This document shows positions 28,475 through 36,583 of a stretch of DNA of 64,000 bases, piece by piece. The position numbers and the translations under genes were made by a program. The notes under the pieces were generated by a model. That model was not told the DNA's origin and searched no databases. It saw only the letters and a program-made list of their open reading frames with translations. Location: positions 186,001-250,000 of the forward strand of contig CANJPQ010000001.1 of assembly GCA_947476275.1 (NCBI GenBank), in the 5' to 3' direction. Positions within the stretch are counted from its first letter, which is position 1, and every line of letters starts with the position of its first letter. Source of the stretch: Fidelibacterota bacterium. Its GTDB lineage: Bacteria > Pseudomonadota > Alphaproteobacteria > Rhodospirillales > Rhodospirillaceae.

Positions 28475-28753
28475 TTACTGCCGCCCGACCGGATGCAACC
28501 GCTCCAATTCCCGCACCAAGTCGGCCAAATCCGAGGGCAACGGCTCCTCCGATACGGCATCGTAGGTCTCGTGCAGGCTCTGTCCGATCCACGCCGTGAA
28601 GGTCGAGTCCGTTTCGCGGCGACTGCGCTGGCGCAGAATATTGGGGGCGTCTCGCTCCGTCCGGTTCTCGAATCCCTGGCCCGGCATGTCGCCGTCGAGG
28701 GTTTCCTCGGCGGAGGTCCGATACAGGCCTGGCGGTTGCGGTGGGATACGCAT
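28475..28753 (-). CDS. nepR: NepR-like anti-sigma factor
   Basis: About 92 residues (start taken at ATG 28753; alternatives are TTG 28777 and ATG 28687, none with a strong Shine-Dalgarno). The C-terminal core AWIGQSLHETYDAVSEEPLP followed by SDLADLVREL matches the NepR pattern IG..L...Y..V...P.P..L..L...L, two helices that clamp EcfG and are captured by PhyR. The N-terminal half is polar and probably disordered, longer than in the classical 60-residue NepR. It is flanked by ABC-F and, divergently, by stress-type small genes and phyR2. The ecfG gene that often follows nepR is absent. Confidence 0.8.
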   Translation of the reverse strand: MRIPPQPPGLYRTSAEETLDGDMPGQGFENRTERDAPNILRQRSRRETDSTFTAWIGQSLHETYDAVSEEPLPSDLADLVRELERLHPVGRQ

Positions 28754-28903
28754 CTTACGGTCCAAACCCAGCCTCAAATCCCCATCGCTTGGGGGCCATC
28801 AAACCCCTCATCGGGAGGTCGATCAGAGGGCAGAACGCCCTATCGCAATAATAGTTTCACGGACGGAGGGGCATAACGCGCTGGCCTGGCGAGCTTATTT
28901 CGC

Positions 28904-28928
28904 GGAACGGAAGGGGGCACCGAACGTT
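28904..28928 (+). promoter_or_regulatory. EcfG-type promoter, exact consensus
   Basis: GGAAC (28904-28908), a 16-bp spacer, then CGTT (28925-28928). This is an exact match to the general-stress sigma consensus of Alphaproteobacteria. It lies 38 bp upstream of the small-gene pair beginning at 28966, a good distance for a short 5' UTR. Confidence 0.8.
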
Positions 28929-28965
28929 CAACCCCTGAGCCTTCAACAGGAAAGAGTTCCGGGCG

Positions 28966-29214
28966 ATGCACGCAATCGACATAAAACAGGCAAAATCTAA
29001 CCCCAGCAAGATCTTCGGGCGCCCAACGGACGTCCTCACGCAGCCGGATCTGTCGCGCGAAACCAAGATCGAAATCCTGCGCCAGTGGGAGACGGATGCG
29101 CGCCTCCTGTCGGTGGCGGAAGACGAGAGCATGGGGGGCGGCGAAGGCAGTCAGCTCGGCGCCGTGGTCAGCGCCCTGATTGCCCTGGATGACGAAAACC
29201 ATAGGCCGTCGTAG
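28966..29214 (+). CDS. Small conserved stress-associated protein (82 aa)
   Basis: 82 residues, soluble. The segment TDVLTQPDLSRETKIEILRQWETDARLLSVAEDESM (read in parts) resembles a small protein widespread in Alphaproteobacteria whose helices contain a KIEILRxWxxDA pattern; its function is not established to my knowledge. It is directly behind an exact EcfG-type promoter and between nepR and phyR2, so it is a likely member of the general stress regulon. Its stop is 2 bp before the next ATG. Confidence 0.7.
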   Translation: MHAIDIKQAKSNPSKIFGRPTDVLTQPDLSRETKIEILRQWETDARLLSVAEDESMGGGEGSQLGAVVSALIALDDENHRPS

Positions 29215-29216
29215 CC

Positions 29217-29498
29217 ATGGCGCAGCAGGAACTCTTCGGCGAACCTGGGCCGGAGTTGGCCCCAAGCCCTGAATACGCCCCTGGCGCGCCAAGTCGCGGC
29301 CCCGACTATGCGCCGGGACGGCCCGGCAACGCCCCAGACTACGCACCTGGGCGGGCACCAGAAGGTCCATCGGAGCCTGAGACGCCCAATCAGACCCCGA
29401 TCCCCGAACCCGATCCTCCGCGCACGCCTGAGCCCTATTCGCCCGGCGTCCAGGACGTGCCCACCACTGCAGGCGCGGACATCAGCGAAGCGAACTGA
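29217..29498 (+). CDS. Proline-rich low-complexity protein with YAPG repeats
   Basis: 93 residues, very rich in Pro, Gly and Glu. The motif YAPG occurs three times (EYAPGAP, DYAPGRP, DYAPGRA) in the first half and a run of PxP/PEP motifs follows. No signal peptide or membrane segment; it is predicted disordered. It starts 2 bp after the 82-residue stress-type protein and should share its EcfG promoter. The next EcfG promoter begins on its stop codon. I do not recognise a family. An alternative is that it is not translated, but the coupling to the upstream gene argues for a real gene. Confidence 0.6.
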   Translation: MAQQELFGEPGPELAPSPEYAPGAPSRGPDYAPGRPGNAPDYAPGRAPEGPSEPETPNQTPIPEPDPPRTPEPYSPGVQDVPTTAGADISEAN

Positions 29499-29524
29499 GG
29501 AACCTACACGCCTTGGGCGACGTT
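29499..29524 (+). promoter_or_regulatory. EcfG-type promoter of phyR2, exact consensus
   Basis: GGAAC (29499-29503), a 17-bp spacer, then CGTT (29521-29524), 152 bp upstream of the phyR2 start. It implies positive feedback of the stress response on its own activator. It begins at the stop codon of the proline-rich gene. Confidence 0.8.
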
Positions 29525-29675
29525 GATGAATCGTCCGCGCAACCGCGGCGACGGCAGGCCAAACCTTTAAGTTTTTCGCTGGCTCGCATTAGACACCGCT
29601 GGTTATTGTCACGGCACCCGATTACCGGTGCCCACCTCGGACGCTGTCGCCGCTTGAAAGACGTGTCTCGGTCCT

Positions 29676-30470
29676 ATGTCCCTTTCCAAGGAAGTCGCTC
29701 AACAACTGCCATACCTGCGCCGCTATGCCCGTGCGCTCACGGGGTCTCAGCGGCCGGGCGATGCGCTGGTGAAGGCGACCCTCGAATCCATCGTCGCCGA
29801 TCCGGCGCGCTACGACCGCGGCCTGCGCCCGCGCGTGGCGCTCTACCGCGTGTTCCATAGCATCTGGTCGGGTGCGCATGCCGGCGTTGGCAGCGAAGGC
29901 AGTGCCGGTGGTTCCACCCCGGACATCGCCGCGCGTCTGCGCGCATTGAACCCGATCCGCCGCCAGGCGCTGTTGCTGACCGCCATGGAAGATTTCTCAC
30001 ATCCCGACACTGCGGCGATTCTGCAATGTGCCGTGGACGACGTGGATCAGATGGTGCGCGACGCGCTGCTCGATCTCGTCGCCCAGACCCCCGCCAACGT
30101 TCTGATTATCGAGGACGAGCCGGTCATCTCCCTCGACATCGCCAATCTCGTCGAGGAGATGGGCCACACGGTTGCGGCTATCGCCACCACGCGTACGGAA
30201 GCGGTGGCGGCCGCGCGGCAGCATCGCCCCGGCCTCGTCCTCGCGGACATCCAGTTGGCCGACGACAGCTCGGGCGTCGATGCGGTCAACGACATCCTGG
30301 CGGAGATGAACTGCCCTGTGATCTTCATCACCGCCTATCCGGAACGCCTGCTCACGGGCGAACGTCCTGAACCCGCCTTTCTCGTGACCAAACCGTTCAT
30401 CCCGGAAAGCGTGAAGACCGTCATCGCCCAGGCGCTGCTGCTCAGCGAAGAAGCCGCCACCGCGGCCTAA
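29676..30470 (+). CDS. phyR: PhyR-type general stress response regulator, copy 2
   Basis: 264 residues, collinear with copy 1: sigma-like domain 1-135 (LPYLRRYARALTGSQRPGDALVKATLE) and receiver 141-255 with EDEP, Asp191 in LADIQLADDSSG, Thr219 and Lys239. The two copies share most residues of the interface regions. They differ in the linker at 70-90, where this copy is Gly/Ser-rich, close to the region that in PhyR contacts the receiver. All phosphorylation residues are intact, so both look functional. An exact EcfG promoter lies upstream; copy 1 has only a degenerate one. Confidence 0.92.
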   Translation: MSLSKEVAQQLPYLRRYARALTGSQRPGDALVKATLESIVADPARYDRGLRPRVALYRVFHSIWSGAHAGVGSEGSAGGSTPDIAARLRALNPIRRQALLLTAMEDFSHPDTAAILQCAVDDVDQMVRDALLDLVAQTPANVLIIEDEPVISLDIANLVEEMGHTVAAIATTRTEAVAAARQHRPGLVLADIQLADDSSGVDAVNDILAEMNCPVIFITAYPERLLTGERPEPAFLVTKPFIPESVKTVIAQALLLSEEAATAA

Positions 30471-30516
30471 GCTTTTCCCCTCACACCGCGCATTGTTTCG
30501 CTGCGCGATGAGCAAA

Positions 30517-30550
30517 TAAAAACGGCGGTGTCTTGCGACACCGCCGTCTT
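30517..30550 (-). terminator. Terminator of the OmpA-like gene (possibly bidirectional)
   Basis: ACGGCGGTGTC (30522-30532) and GACACCGCCGT (30537-30547) form a perfect 11-bp stem with a 4-nt loop. On the minus strand it is followed by TTTTATTTG, a fair U-tract; on the plus strand only CTTCATTTC follows. It sits between convergent phyR2 and the OmpA-like gene. Confidence 0.8.
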
Positions 30551-30571
30551 CATTTCGTCACTCAACCGAAT

Positions 30572-31693
30572 TTACGGCCCGTACACGATCTCGACGCGAC
30601 GGTTCTGCGGCTCTCTCACGCCGTCGCCGGTCTGCACCAGCGGCTCGGCTTCGCCCTTGAAGGCAACGCGAATCTCAGTCGCCGGGATGCCCAGGCGGAT
30701 GAGTTCGCGCTTCACGGTCTCGGCGCGACGCTTGGACAGTGCGAGGTTGTACTCGTTGGTGCCCGAGGTGTCAGCGTGGCCCGTCACCATCAGGACCGTC
30801 TTGTTCTCGCGCTTCGCACGATCCGACGCTTCACGCACGATCTGCTGTGCGTCGCTGCGCAGGACCGACTTATCGAAGTCAAAGAACACCAGCATCTTCG
30901 CTTCCTGCTTTGGAGCCGGCGGTGGCGGCGGCGGGGGCGGCGGCGGCGGCGGCGGTGCCGCTACCGTCTTCGTCGTCGTCTCAGCCATCTTCTTCTCGGT
31001 GTGGCCGAACGAGATACGCACACCGACAAGCAGGTTATGGCTGCGCTCGTCGTGGTTCAGGATGGCCGACCGTCGATTGGTGACGCTCGTGATGTCGTTG
31101 TTGTTGAGCCCGATGTAGCGGTACTCGCCGAACATCGTCATCTTATCGGCCAGCGGGATGTTCAAGCCGCCGATCAACTGCCACTGGAGCTTAGTGTCAT
31201 GGCCGGAGTAGATCGCCTGCGGGTTGGCACCCGAGCCGGCGCCGGTCACCTTGTCGAAGCGCAAACGCGCGGCGCCGATACCAGCACCGACGTAGGGCTG
31301 AATGCGACCCTCGCCCGTGTTGAAATCATAGTAAGCGTTGCCCATCAGCCCGAATATCTTCTGACGGCCGGACCAGATCTGGGAGTTCACGCGGTCGATC
31401 CCGGCGCTGCGATAGCCGGCCTCGAGTTCAGCACGGAACCCGGAGTCCCAACTGTAGCCGGCGGCACCGTTGATGATGTAGCCGGTTTTGAAGGAGAGCT
31501 TTGCAGGGAACGTCGCGGCGGCTGCAGAGCCTGGAACGATGGACGTGCCCGAATCCGGCTCCGAGCGGCTGGCGCCCACGCTCAGGCTCAGATATGGCCC
31601 GGTGTTCGGCAGGGTTTGCGCCGACGCACTGCCGGCGAACGCAAGTCCGCTGAGCAGCCCGGCGAACGCGAGCGATGGCTTGTTAAGTCTCAA
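30572..31693 (-). CDS. OmpA-family outer-membrane protein with polyproline linker
   Basis: 373 residues. The likely start is TTG at 31693, which has GGAG 7 nt upstream; no closer ATG fits the signal peptide (LAFAGLLSGLAFAGSASAQ). Residues 26 to about 225 form an eight-strand OmpA-type barrel (YLSLSVGASRSE, GAAGYSWDSGFRAELEAGYR). A run of about 13 prolines follows, then an OmpA/Pal peptidoglycan-binding domain (DFDKSVLRSDAQQIV, ATEIRVAFKGE, EPQNRRVEIVYG). It tethers the outer membrane to peptidoglycan. An exact EcfG-type promoter lies upstream on the same strand. Confidence 0.9.
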   Translation of the reverse strand: MRLNKPSLAFAGLLSGLAFAGSASAQTLPNTGPYLSLSVGASRSEPDSGTSIVPGSAAAATFPAKLSFKTGYIINGAAGYSWDSGFRAELEAGYRSAGIDRVNSQIWSGRQKIFGLMGNAYYDFNTGEGRIQPYVGAGIGAARLRFDKVTGAGSGANPQAIYSGHDTKLQWQLIGGLNIPLADKMTMFGEYRYIGLNNNDITSVTNRRSAILNHDERSHNLLVGVRISFGHTEKKMAETTTKTVAAPPPPPPPPPPPPPAPKQEAKMLVFFDFDKSVLRSDAQQIVREASDRAKRENKTVLMVTGHADTSGTNEYNLALSKRRAETVKRELIRLGIPATEIRVAFKGEAEPLVQTGDGVREPQNRRVEIVYGP

Positions 31694-31811
31694 GGTAGTT
31701 CTCCTTCTCGGAATGGATGTATTTGCAGCCCCGCGGACGCAACACAGCCCACACGCTTCAAGGGGCGGGCGGAGAATGCTTTAGCCTTTCGGTTGCAAGT
31801 CGCGCAGGGTT

Positions 31812-31836
31812 AACGGGATGTGGATCAAAAGGTTCC
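31812..31836 (-). promoter_or_regulatory. EcfG-type promoter of the OmpA-like gene, exact consensus
   Basis: On the minus strand GGAAC (31836-31832), a 16-bp spacer and CGTT (31815-31812). It lies 119 bp upstream of the TTG start of the OmpA-like gene and faces it. The match suggests that this envelope protein is induced with the general stress response. Confidence 0.7.
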
Positions 31837-31956
31837 TCGCGCCAATGGAAGCCTGCGAGAACCCGGGAGGCTGTGGCGCTATCGCAACAGTTCTATCCCC
31901 CACATCACGCGGCTGTGACCTGATCCCGGCCATTAGCGTCGTGAATCAGTGGTCCC

Positions 31957-32208
31957 TTACGGATTTGTGGCAGCGACCTGGACCGGCGGCCGGGTGATCG
32001 CAACTGCCTCTGAAGGCGCGATCAGAAGCTTGGATGCGTCGGTGGCGGGCGCTACCGACTGGCTGCGCGGATTCATCGGCTGGCCGATGACCGTAGGCGC
32101 GATGTGCATCGGCATACCAACGGCGGCCGTCGACACAGCCGGTGGCTCTTCCGCAACGGCGGCGGTGAGCGTGAGAAGAAGAGTTCCAATCGCGATCAAT
32201 GTCCGCAT
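31957..32208 (-). CDS. Small secreted protein of unknown function
   Basis: 83 residues from ATG 32208 (MRTLIAIGTLLLTLTAAVAEE). A clear Sec signal peptide ends at AVA. The mature part is about 60 residues rich in Ala, Pro, Met and Val with no recognisable domain. It lies alone between the OmpA-like gene and the divergent SDR gene. GCAAC-N16-CGTT on the minus strand (32283-32259), one base off the EcfG consensus, is upstream. Coding status rests on the signal peptide and intact frame. Confidence 0.5.
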   Translation of the reverse strand: MRTLIAIGTLLLTLTAAVAEEPPAVSTAAVGMPMHIAPTVIGQPMNPRSQSVAPATDASKLLIAPSEAVAITRPPVQVAATNP

Positions 32209-32428
32209 CTTACTAGTCCCATTCGCGGTGGTGTTTCGATCCACCGCATATCTCCAGCAACGCGGGCAAATCAGCGAAGTTGCGGGCACCATGTAAATCC
32301 CGCCGGCGGAAGACATCTCGCGCCACGTGGTGCATCAACGGTGCGGCGAAATCGAAAATTCCCGGCAGTCGCAATTCACGGCTACTTTGGCTACTCTCGC
32401 GGCGCACGAGCCACAGAGCGGGGGATAC

Positions 32429-33220
32429 ATGAGACTGTTTCGCGTGATGTCATGGGCGGTTGCGGTCTGCACTTTGGCGCTGGGGGCGCTGGGGGCGCTG
32501 GGGGCGCTGGCGACGCCGGCATTAGCCAAGCCCGAGACCGTGCTGGTGTTCGGCGGCTCGGGGCAGCTCGGCGCAGAGATCGTGCGGGCGCTGGTCGCGA
32601 AAGGCCACACGGTGTCGATTTTTGTGCGTCCCTCCTCGAAGCTCGACCGCCTGCAAGGCGTCACCTTCGGTCAGGTGCAAGGTGACGTGCTGGTCGAAGC
32701 GGATGTCGCCAAGGCGCTGAAGTCGGCGAAGTTCACCGTCGTCGTCGATGCGCTCGCGCGCGGCCGGTCGCAAGGCGGCGGCCGGTCCATGGAAAGCATG
32801 CGGTCCGACGGCGAGTTCTACGAGGTCAGCGAGCGCTACATCTCCAAGGCCGCGAAGGCCGCCGGTGTTAGCCAGATCATCTTGCACAGCTCGGTCGGCG
32901 CCGGTGACAGCCGCAAGGCCTATCCCGCGTCGCGCCTAGCGGCGATGGCGGCGGTACTCGATGCCAAAAGCGCCGGCGAAAAGCATGTGATGGATAGCGG
33001 CGTACCCTACACAATCATCCGCAACGCGATCCTGCGCAACGCCAAGCCGGGCGATGCCGACAACGCGAAGCTGTCCGAGGATCAGACCAAGTTCGGGATG
33101 GTCACGCGCACGGAACTCGCGCGCCTGACGGCGGAATGCATCGGCAACAAAGCCTGCACCAACAAGATCTATCACGCCATTGACGAGGCGATGGGTCTTC
33201 CCGCCGAGCTTCGGGAGTAG
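32429..33220 (+). CDS. Exported NAD(P)-binding SDR/NmrA-like protein
   Basis: 263 residues from ATG 32429. A Sec-type signal peptide (about 1-33, ending ALA) is followed by a Rossmann start VLVFGGSGQLGAEIVRALVAKG and an atypical-SDR body (DVLVEADVAKALKSAKFTVVVDAL, HSSVGAGDS, VPYTIIRNAILRN). The NmrA-like family binds NAD(P) and acts as a redox sensor or reductase in the cytoplasm, so a signal peptide is unusual. The signal region contains a 9-bp tandem repeat coding GAL. Role unknown. Confidence 0.8.
   Translation: MRLFRVMSWAVAVCTLALGALGALGALATPALAKPETVLVFGGSGQLGAEIVRALVAKGHTVSIFVRPSSKLDRLQGVTFGQVQGDVLVEADVAKALKSAKFTVVVDALARGRSQGGGRSMESMRSDGEFYEVSERYISKAAKAAGVSQIILHSSVGAGDSRKAYPASRLAAMAAVLDAKSAGEKHVMDSGVPYTIIRNAILRNAKPGDADNAKLSEDQTKFGMVTRTELARLTAECIGNKACTNKIYHAIDEAMGLPAELRE
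32477..32510 (+). repeat. 9-bp tandem repeat in signal-peptide coding region
   Basis: Three perfect copies of GCGCTGGGG plus a partial fourth. The unit is a multiple of three, so copy-number changes lengthen or shorten the hydrophobic core of the signal peptide by Gly-Ala-Leu without shifting the frame. Confidence 0.85.
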
Positions 33221-34360
33221 CTACTCCGCCGCGGCCTGCGCCGTGCGGCCCCCGTCCACGAGCGGAATCGCATCCAGCGCCCAACCCTTGTGCAGGCGGC
33301 GCTGGGGCGAGGGGATGGCGTAAGCCACACGGCCGGCGTTTTCCACCACCTTCGCCGTGTCGATGCGCCAGCCCTTGGCCTGCCACGCCTTCATCTGCTC
33401 GCGATAGCGCGCCAGCGGTGCGTCCGATGGGGTGAAGTTCTCGTGGGTGTTGTCTTCCGGCGTGAGGACCGGCTCGACGTCCGCCAGCACCGCGTCGTCC
33501 TGGTTCGAGACATAGAAGTTCCGCTCGATGATGCGCGCATCGTGTTCTTCCGTCGTCAGGAAGTTGCGCATGGTGACGAGATAGCCCGCGGTCACGCCCT
33601 CTTCGATCGGCGTCTGCCAGGAGTACTGGCGGATGAACATCCGCGGCGTCGGGTGGATGTAGGTCCACACCGCGTTCGCGGCATGATGGCCGGTGCCGAC
33701 CTCGATCATCGCGGCTTCGGCGCGGCCCGAGGCTTCGCGCATACGGCCTTCTGCCAAAGGCGGTGCCAGAACCTTGTTCCAGAAGCCGATGCCCCACGGC
33801 GTCTCGCGGAAATCCAGCGCGCCGACCTTGGCCCACTCGTCACTGTCTGTCTCGGTGATATGCGTGTCGTGCACGAAGGCATTGTGTGCCGGATCTAGGC
33901 CGTTCTCGATCGCGCGCTGGAAGTTGACGTTGCGGGTGCGGTGCTGGCGTGTGGCGCGCCATCCGTCCTGGCCGTATTCGGGGATCTCCTGGATCGGCGG
34001 CCGCTCGCTCTCCGGCAGATCGCCCAGGAACACGAAGATTAGCCCGTATTTCTCCTCCACCGGATAAGCATCGATGCGCGTGCGCGCCGGGATCTTGCCG
34101 TCCTTGCCGATCGACGGGATCTTCACGCATTGCCCTGCGCCGTTGAACTGCCAGCCGTGATAGGGGCACGCCACCGTGTCGCCGATCACCTTGCCGCCCG
34201 CGAGCGATCCGCCGCGGTGCGTGCAGACGTTCGACAGGCATTGCGCCTTGCCGGCGGTGTCGCGGAAGACGACGAAATTCTGCCCCAGCATCCGCACCTT
34301 CACCGGCTTTTCGGTGAAGTCGTGCGCCATCCCGGCGACGTACCAGAAGTTGATGAACAT
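33221..34360 (-). CDS. Rieske non-heme iron oxygenase, large subunit
   Basis: 379 residues from ATG 34360, preceded by AAGGAG at 7 nt. The Rieske 2Fe-2S site is CTHRGGSL (Cys46, His48) and CPYHGW (Cys65, His68). The mononuclear iron site is DPAHNAFVH (Asp156, His159, His164), the classic D-x2-H-x4-H. It resembles VanA-like and phenoxybenzoate-dioxygenase-type oxygenases that O-demethylate or hydroxylate aromatics and other ring compounds. No reductase or ferredoxin gene is adjacent, so electrons must come from elsewhere. It is 13 bp downstream of a secreted amidohydrolase. Confidence 0.92.
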   Translation of the reverse strand: MFINFWYVAGMAHDFTEKPVKVRMLGQNFVVFRDTAGKAQCLSNVCTHRGGSLAGGKVIGDTVACPYHGWQFNGAGQCVKIPSIGKDGKIPARTRIDAYPVEEKYGLIFVFLGDLPESERPPIQEIPEYGQDGWRATRQHRTRNVNFQRAIENGLDPAHNAFVHDTHITETDSDEWAKVGALDFRETPWGIGFWNKVLAPPLAEGRMREASGRAEAAMIEVGTGHHAANAVWTYIHPTPRMFIRQYSWQTPIEEGVTAGYLVTMRNFLTTEEHDARIIERNFYVSNQDDAVLADVEPVLTPEDNTHENFTPSDAPLARYREQMKAWQAKGWRIDTAKVVENAGRVAYAIPSPQRRLHKGWALDAIPLVDGGRTAQAAAE

Positions 34361-34373
34361 GGCCGCGCTCCTT

Positions 34374-35768
34374 TTAGCGTCCCCGCCGGGGACCGTCCGA
34401 TCCGAATGGCAAGTAGGTGATGCCGTCGTGCATGATGCCGTTCTCCTTGGCAACGACACCTGACTTCATCACGAAGTCGATCGTATGCAAGGCGGCGATG
34501 GTGTCGAGCGGATTGCCGGTGACGGCAATGACATCTGCTACTTTCCCGGACTCGAGGGTGCCGATCTGTTCGGAGAGCCCAAACAGATCCGCCGTGCCCA
34601 CGGTCGCGGCCGCAATCGCATCCATCGGCTTCATGCCATAGCCGACCATCAGGTCGAACTCTTTGGCATTCTCGCCGTGATTGAAGGTGCCCGCGTCGGT
34701 ACCGAAGGCGATCTTCACGCCCATGGCATAGGCGCGCTCGAAGGCCTTGGCCTCGTCGCGCATCTTGAGGGACGGCGGGTCCTTCACGCCCAGGAACGGC
34801 GGCGGGAAGGCGGCGGACAGGGTCGGCACCAGGAACACGCCCTTCTTCTTCATCTCCTTCAGCGTCGCATCGTCGACGAAGAAACCATGTTCCACGGAAT
34901 TGGCGCCGGACTTCACCACTTCGGCGATGGCCTTCGGGGTGTAAGCGTGCACGGCCACGCGGAGATCGAGTTGATGCGCCGCCGTGACGATTGCGGTCAA
35001 TTCCTCCAGCGTGAACTGGCTCTCGAAGCTCTGCTCGCCGCTGAAGCCGCCGGTCGCGGTCGCCTTGATGACGTTCGCGCCCAATTTGTGCTGCATGCGC
35101 ACCGCGGCCATGCACGCCGCCGGACCGTCGCACACGCCGTTCATCAGGCGCTTGCCGGCCAGATCGCCGTCGACCGTTGTGTCGTCGCCGTGTCCGCCCG
35201 TGGCGGAGATCGGGCTACCCGAGGCAAGGATGCGCGGTCCCACCACCCGCCCGCTGGCAAACAGATCTCGCGTGGCGAAGATACTCTCTTCGTCCGAGCC
35301 CAGATCCCGCACCGTGGTGAATCCGGCGGCCAGGGTCCGCCGCCCATAAACCACCGCATTGACGGCGCGGTCCGACAACAACGGCGCGGAACGTCCGCGC
35401 CGCGGCGATTGTCCGCGCGTCGTGTCGCCGGCCTGCATGTGGAGATGCACGTGCGCGTCCATCAGGCCCGGAAGCACGAATCGAGTTCTCAGGTCCACCA
35501 CCCGCACCGTATCGGCGGCGCTGTGCGGCACGTCGTCGAGGTACCCCTTGGCGATTCGGTCTATGCGGTCGTTCTTGACCACCACCGTCATCTCGCGCGC
35601 GGCCGGTTGTCCCGGTACGGCGAGGAGACTGCCGGCTTGCAGAAGAACGAACCGCGCAGGACCGCTAGGGGCTGCGGCCGGAATGGCCTGGGCAGCCGCG
35701 GTAGCGCCAAGACATGCCCCGAGCCATGCGCCGACCCATGCGCCCAAGGCCAACCCGCGACCGTTCAT
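34374..35768 (-). CDS. Exported metal-dependent amidohydrolase (imidazolonepropionase-like)
   Basis: 464 residues from ATG 35768. The N-terminal signal peptide (GAWVGAWLGACLGATAAAQA) points to the periplasm. The binuclear metal set of the amidohydrolase superfamily is present: DAHVHLH (His106, His108), the Lys region VIKATATGG, HAYTPKAIAE, VEHGFFVDD and FGTDAGTF. The family includes prolidase-like and Xaa-Pro or organophosphate-active enzymes as well as imidazolonepropionases. Its stop overlaps the Shine-Dalgarno area of the Rieske oxygenase, so the two are co-expressed, perhaps in deacylation then oxidation of an amide or carbamate. Confidence 0.87.
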   Translation of the reverse strand: MNGRGLALGAWVGAWLGACLGATAAAQAIPAAAPSGPARFVLLQAGSLLAVPGQPAAREMTVVVKNDRIDRIAKGYLDDVPHSAADTVRVVDLRTRFVLPGLMDAHVHLHMQAGDTTRGQSPRRGRSAPLLSDRAVNAVVYGRRTLAAGFTTVRDLGSDEESIFATRDLFASGRVVGPRILASGSPISATGGHGDDTTVDGDLAGKRLMNGVCDGPAACMAAVRMQHKLGANVIKATATGGFSGEQSFESQFTLEELTAIVTAAHQLDLRVAVHAYTPKAIAEVVKSGANSVEHGFFVDDATLKEMKKKGVFLVPTLSAAFPPPFLGVKDPPSLKMRDEAKAFERAYAMGVKIAFGTDAGTFNHGENAKEFDLMVGYGMKPMDAIAAATVGTADLFGLSEQIGTLESGKVADVIAVTGNPLDTIAALHTIDFVMKSGVVAKENGIMHDGITYLPFGSDGPRRGR

Positions 35769-35897
35769 GAAGCCCCCGCCTGCGCTGTGCGCCCGGGGCC
35801 GACTCTCGCGCCGTCCCCGCCCGACAGGCAATGGGGATTGTAATATTCTTATGACGTTACGGGCTTATCGCCGCCTGGAGGCCAGAGGGCAAAAAGC

Positions 35898-36128
35898 CTA
35901 GCTGCGCGGCGCCCGGCCCTTGGGGGCCGGCGGCGGGGCGTTTGCCCGGCTCGCGCGTTCGGCTTCTTCCTTGGCAAGCCGCTGGTTCCGAAGGCGGGCG
36001 GACTTGGCCTCGTTTGCGATGCGAAGGCGGGCCATTTCCGCGAAATAGGCCTCGTCGCGACGGCGGTGTTCCTCAAGCTTTTCCTGCGCGTTGGCGCGGC
36101 GTGGCTGCTGCTTGGGCGTGTCGTTCAT
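35898..36128 (-). CDS. Small basic coiled-coil protein, unknown function
   Basis: 76 residues from ATG 36128, preceded by GGAGAG at 6 nt. It is highly charged (Arg, Lys, Glu, Ala) with an uninterrupted helix-forming stretch from about residue 10 to 60 and a Pro-rich tail. Similar short DUF-less proteins are common in Alphaproteobacteria. No signal peptide or membrane helix. It is divergent from cspA. Confidence 0.65.
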   Translation of the reverse strand: MNDTPKQQPRRANAQEKLEEHRRRDEAYFAEMARLRIANEAKSARLRNQRLAKEEAERASRANAPPPAPKGRAPRS

Positions 36129-36372
36129 CACGGTCTCTCCAATTCATCGTTCGCCGGCCCGGTTGAATCCCAGGTCTCCTGGAGGGAATAACGCTGCAGC
36201 GCGAAAATCGGGCAATTTGAGCCGTTTGACAGGCCGCCATTGCGAAAAATCGCGAATACGCCTAGTTAAAGCGGCAAGCCGGCCGAGGGTCCGCGAGTCT
36301 TTTTCGCATGCATTTGCGACCGAGATTCGCCGGGCGCGTATGTCGGCGAAACCAACTTTTCAGGGAACGCCC

Positions 36373-36576
36373 ATGCCAGCCGGCACTGTCAAATGGTTCA
36401 ACACCCAGAAGGGCTTTGGCTTCATCCAGCCGCAAGATGGTTCCAAGGATGTGTTCGTGCACATCTCTGCCGTCCAGAAGGCCGGATTGACCACGCTCAA
36501 TGAAGGCCAGAAGGTCAGCTTCGACCTCGTCTCCGAACGCGGCAAAACCGCCGCCGGCAATCTCAAGGCCATTTAA
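36373..36576 (+). CDS. cspA: Cold shock domain protein (CspA family)
   Basis: 67 residues, a single cold-shock domain. RNP1 (KGFGFIQP) and RNP2 (VFVHIS) are intact, and [10 protein letters not shown] is the canonical start. It binds single-stranded RNA/DNA and acts as an RNA chaperone. CAGGGAA lies upstream of the ATG. The gap from 36129 to 36372 (244 bp) leaves room for a long 5' leader of the type that gives cold regulation in this family; I cannot fold it reliably. infA follows 7 bp after the stop. Confidence 0.93.
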   Translation: MPAGTVKWFNTQKGFGFIQPQDGSKDVFVHISAVQKAGLTTLNEGQKVSFDLVSERGKTAAGNLKAI

Positions 36577-36583
36577 GAATCCA

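Noticed and set aside
30917-30955. GCC/CCG-type repeat as a mobile or CRISPR-like repeat
   Set aside because: It is the in-frame proline run of the OmpA-like protein linker.
32259-32283. EcfG promoter for the small secreted protein
   Set aside because: The -35 element reads GCAAC instead of GGAAC, so I did not list it as a separate site.
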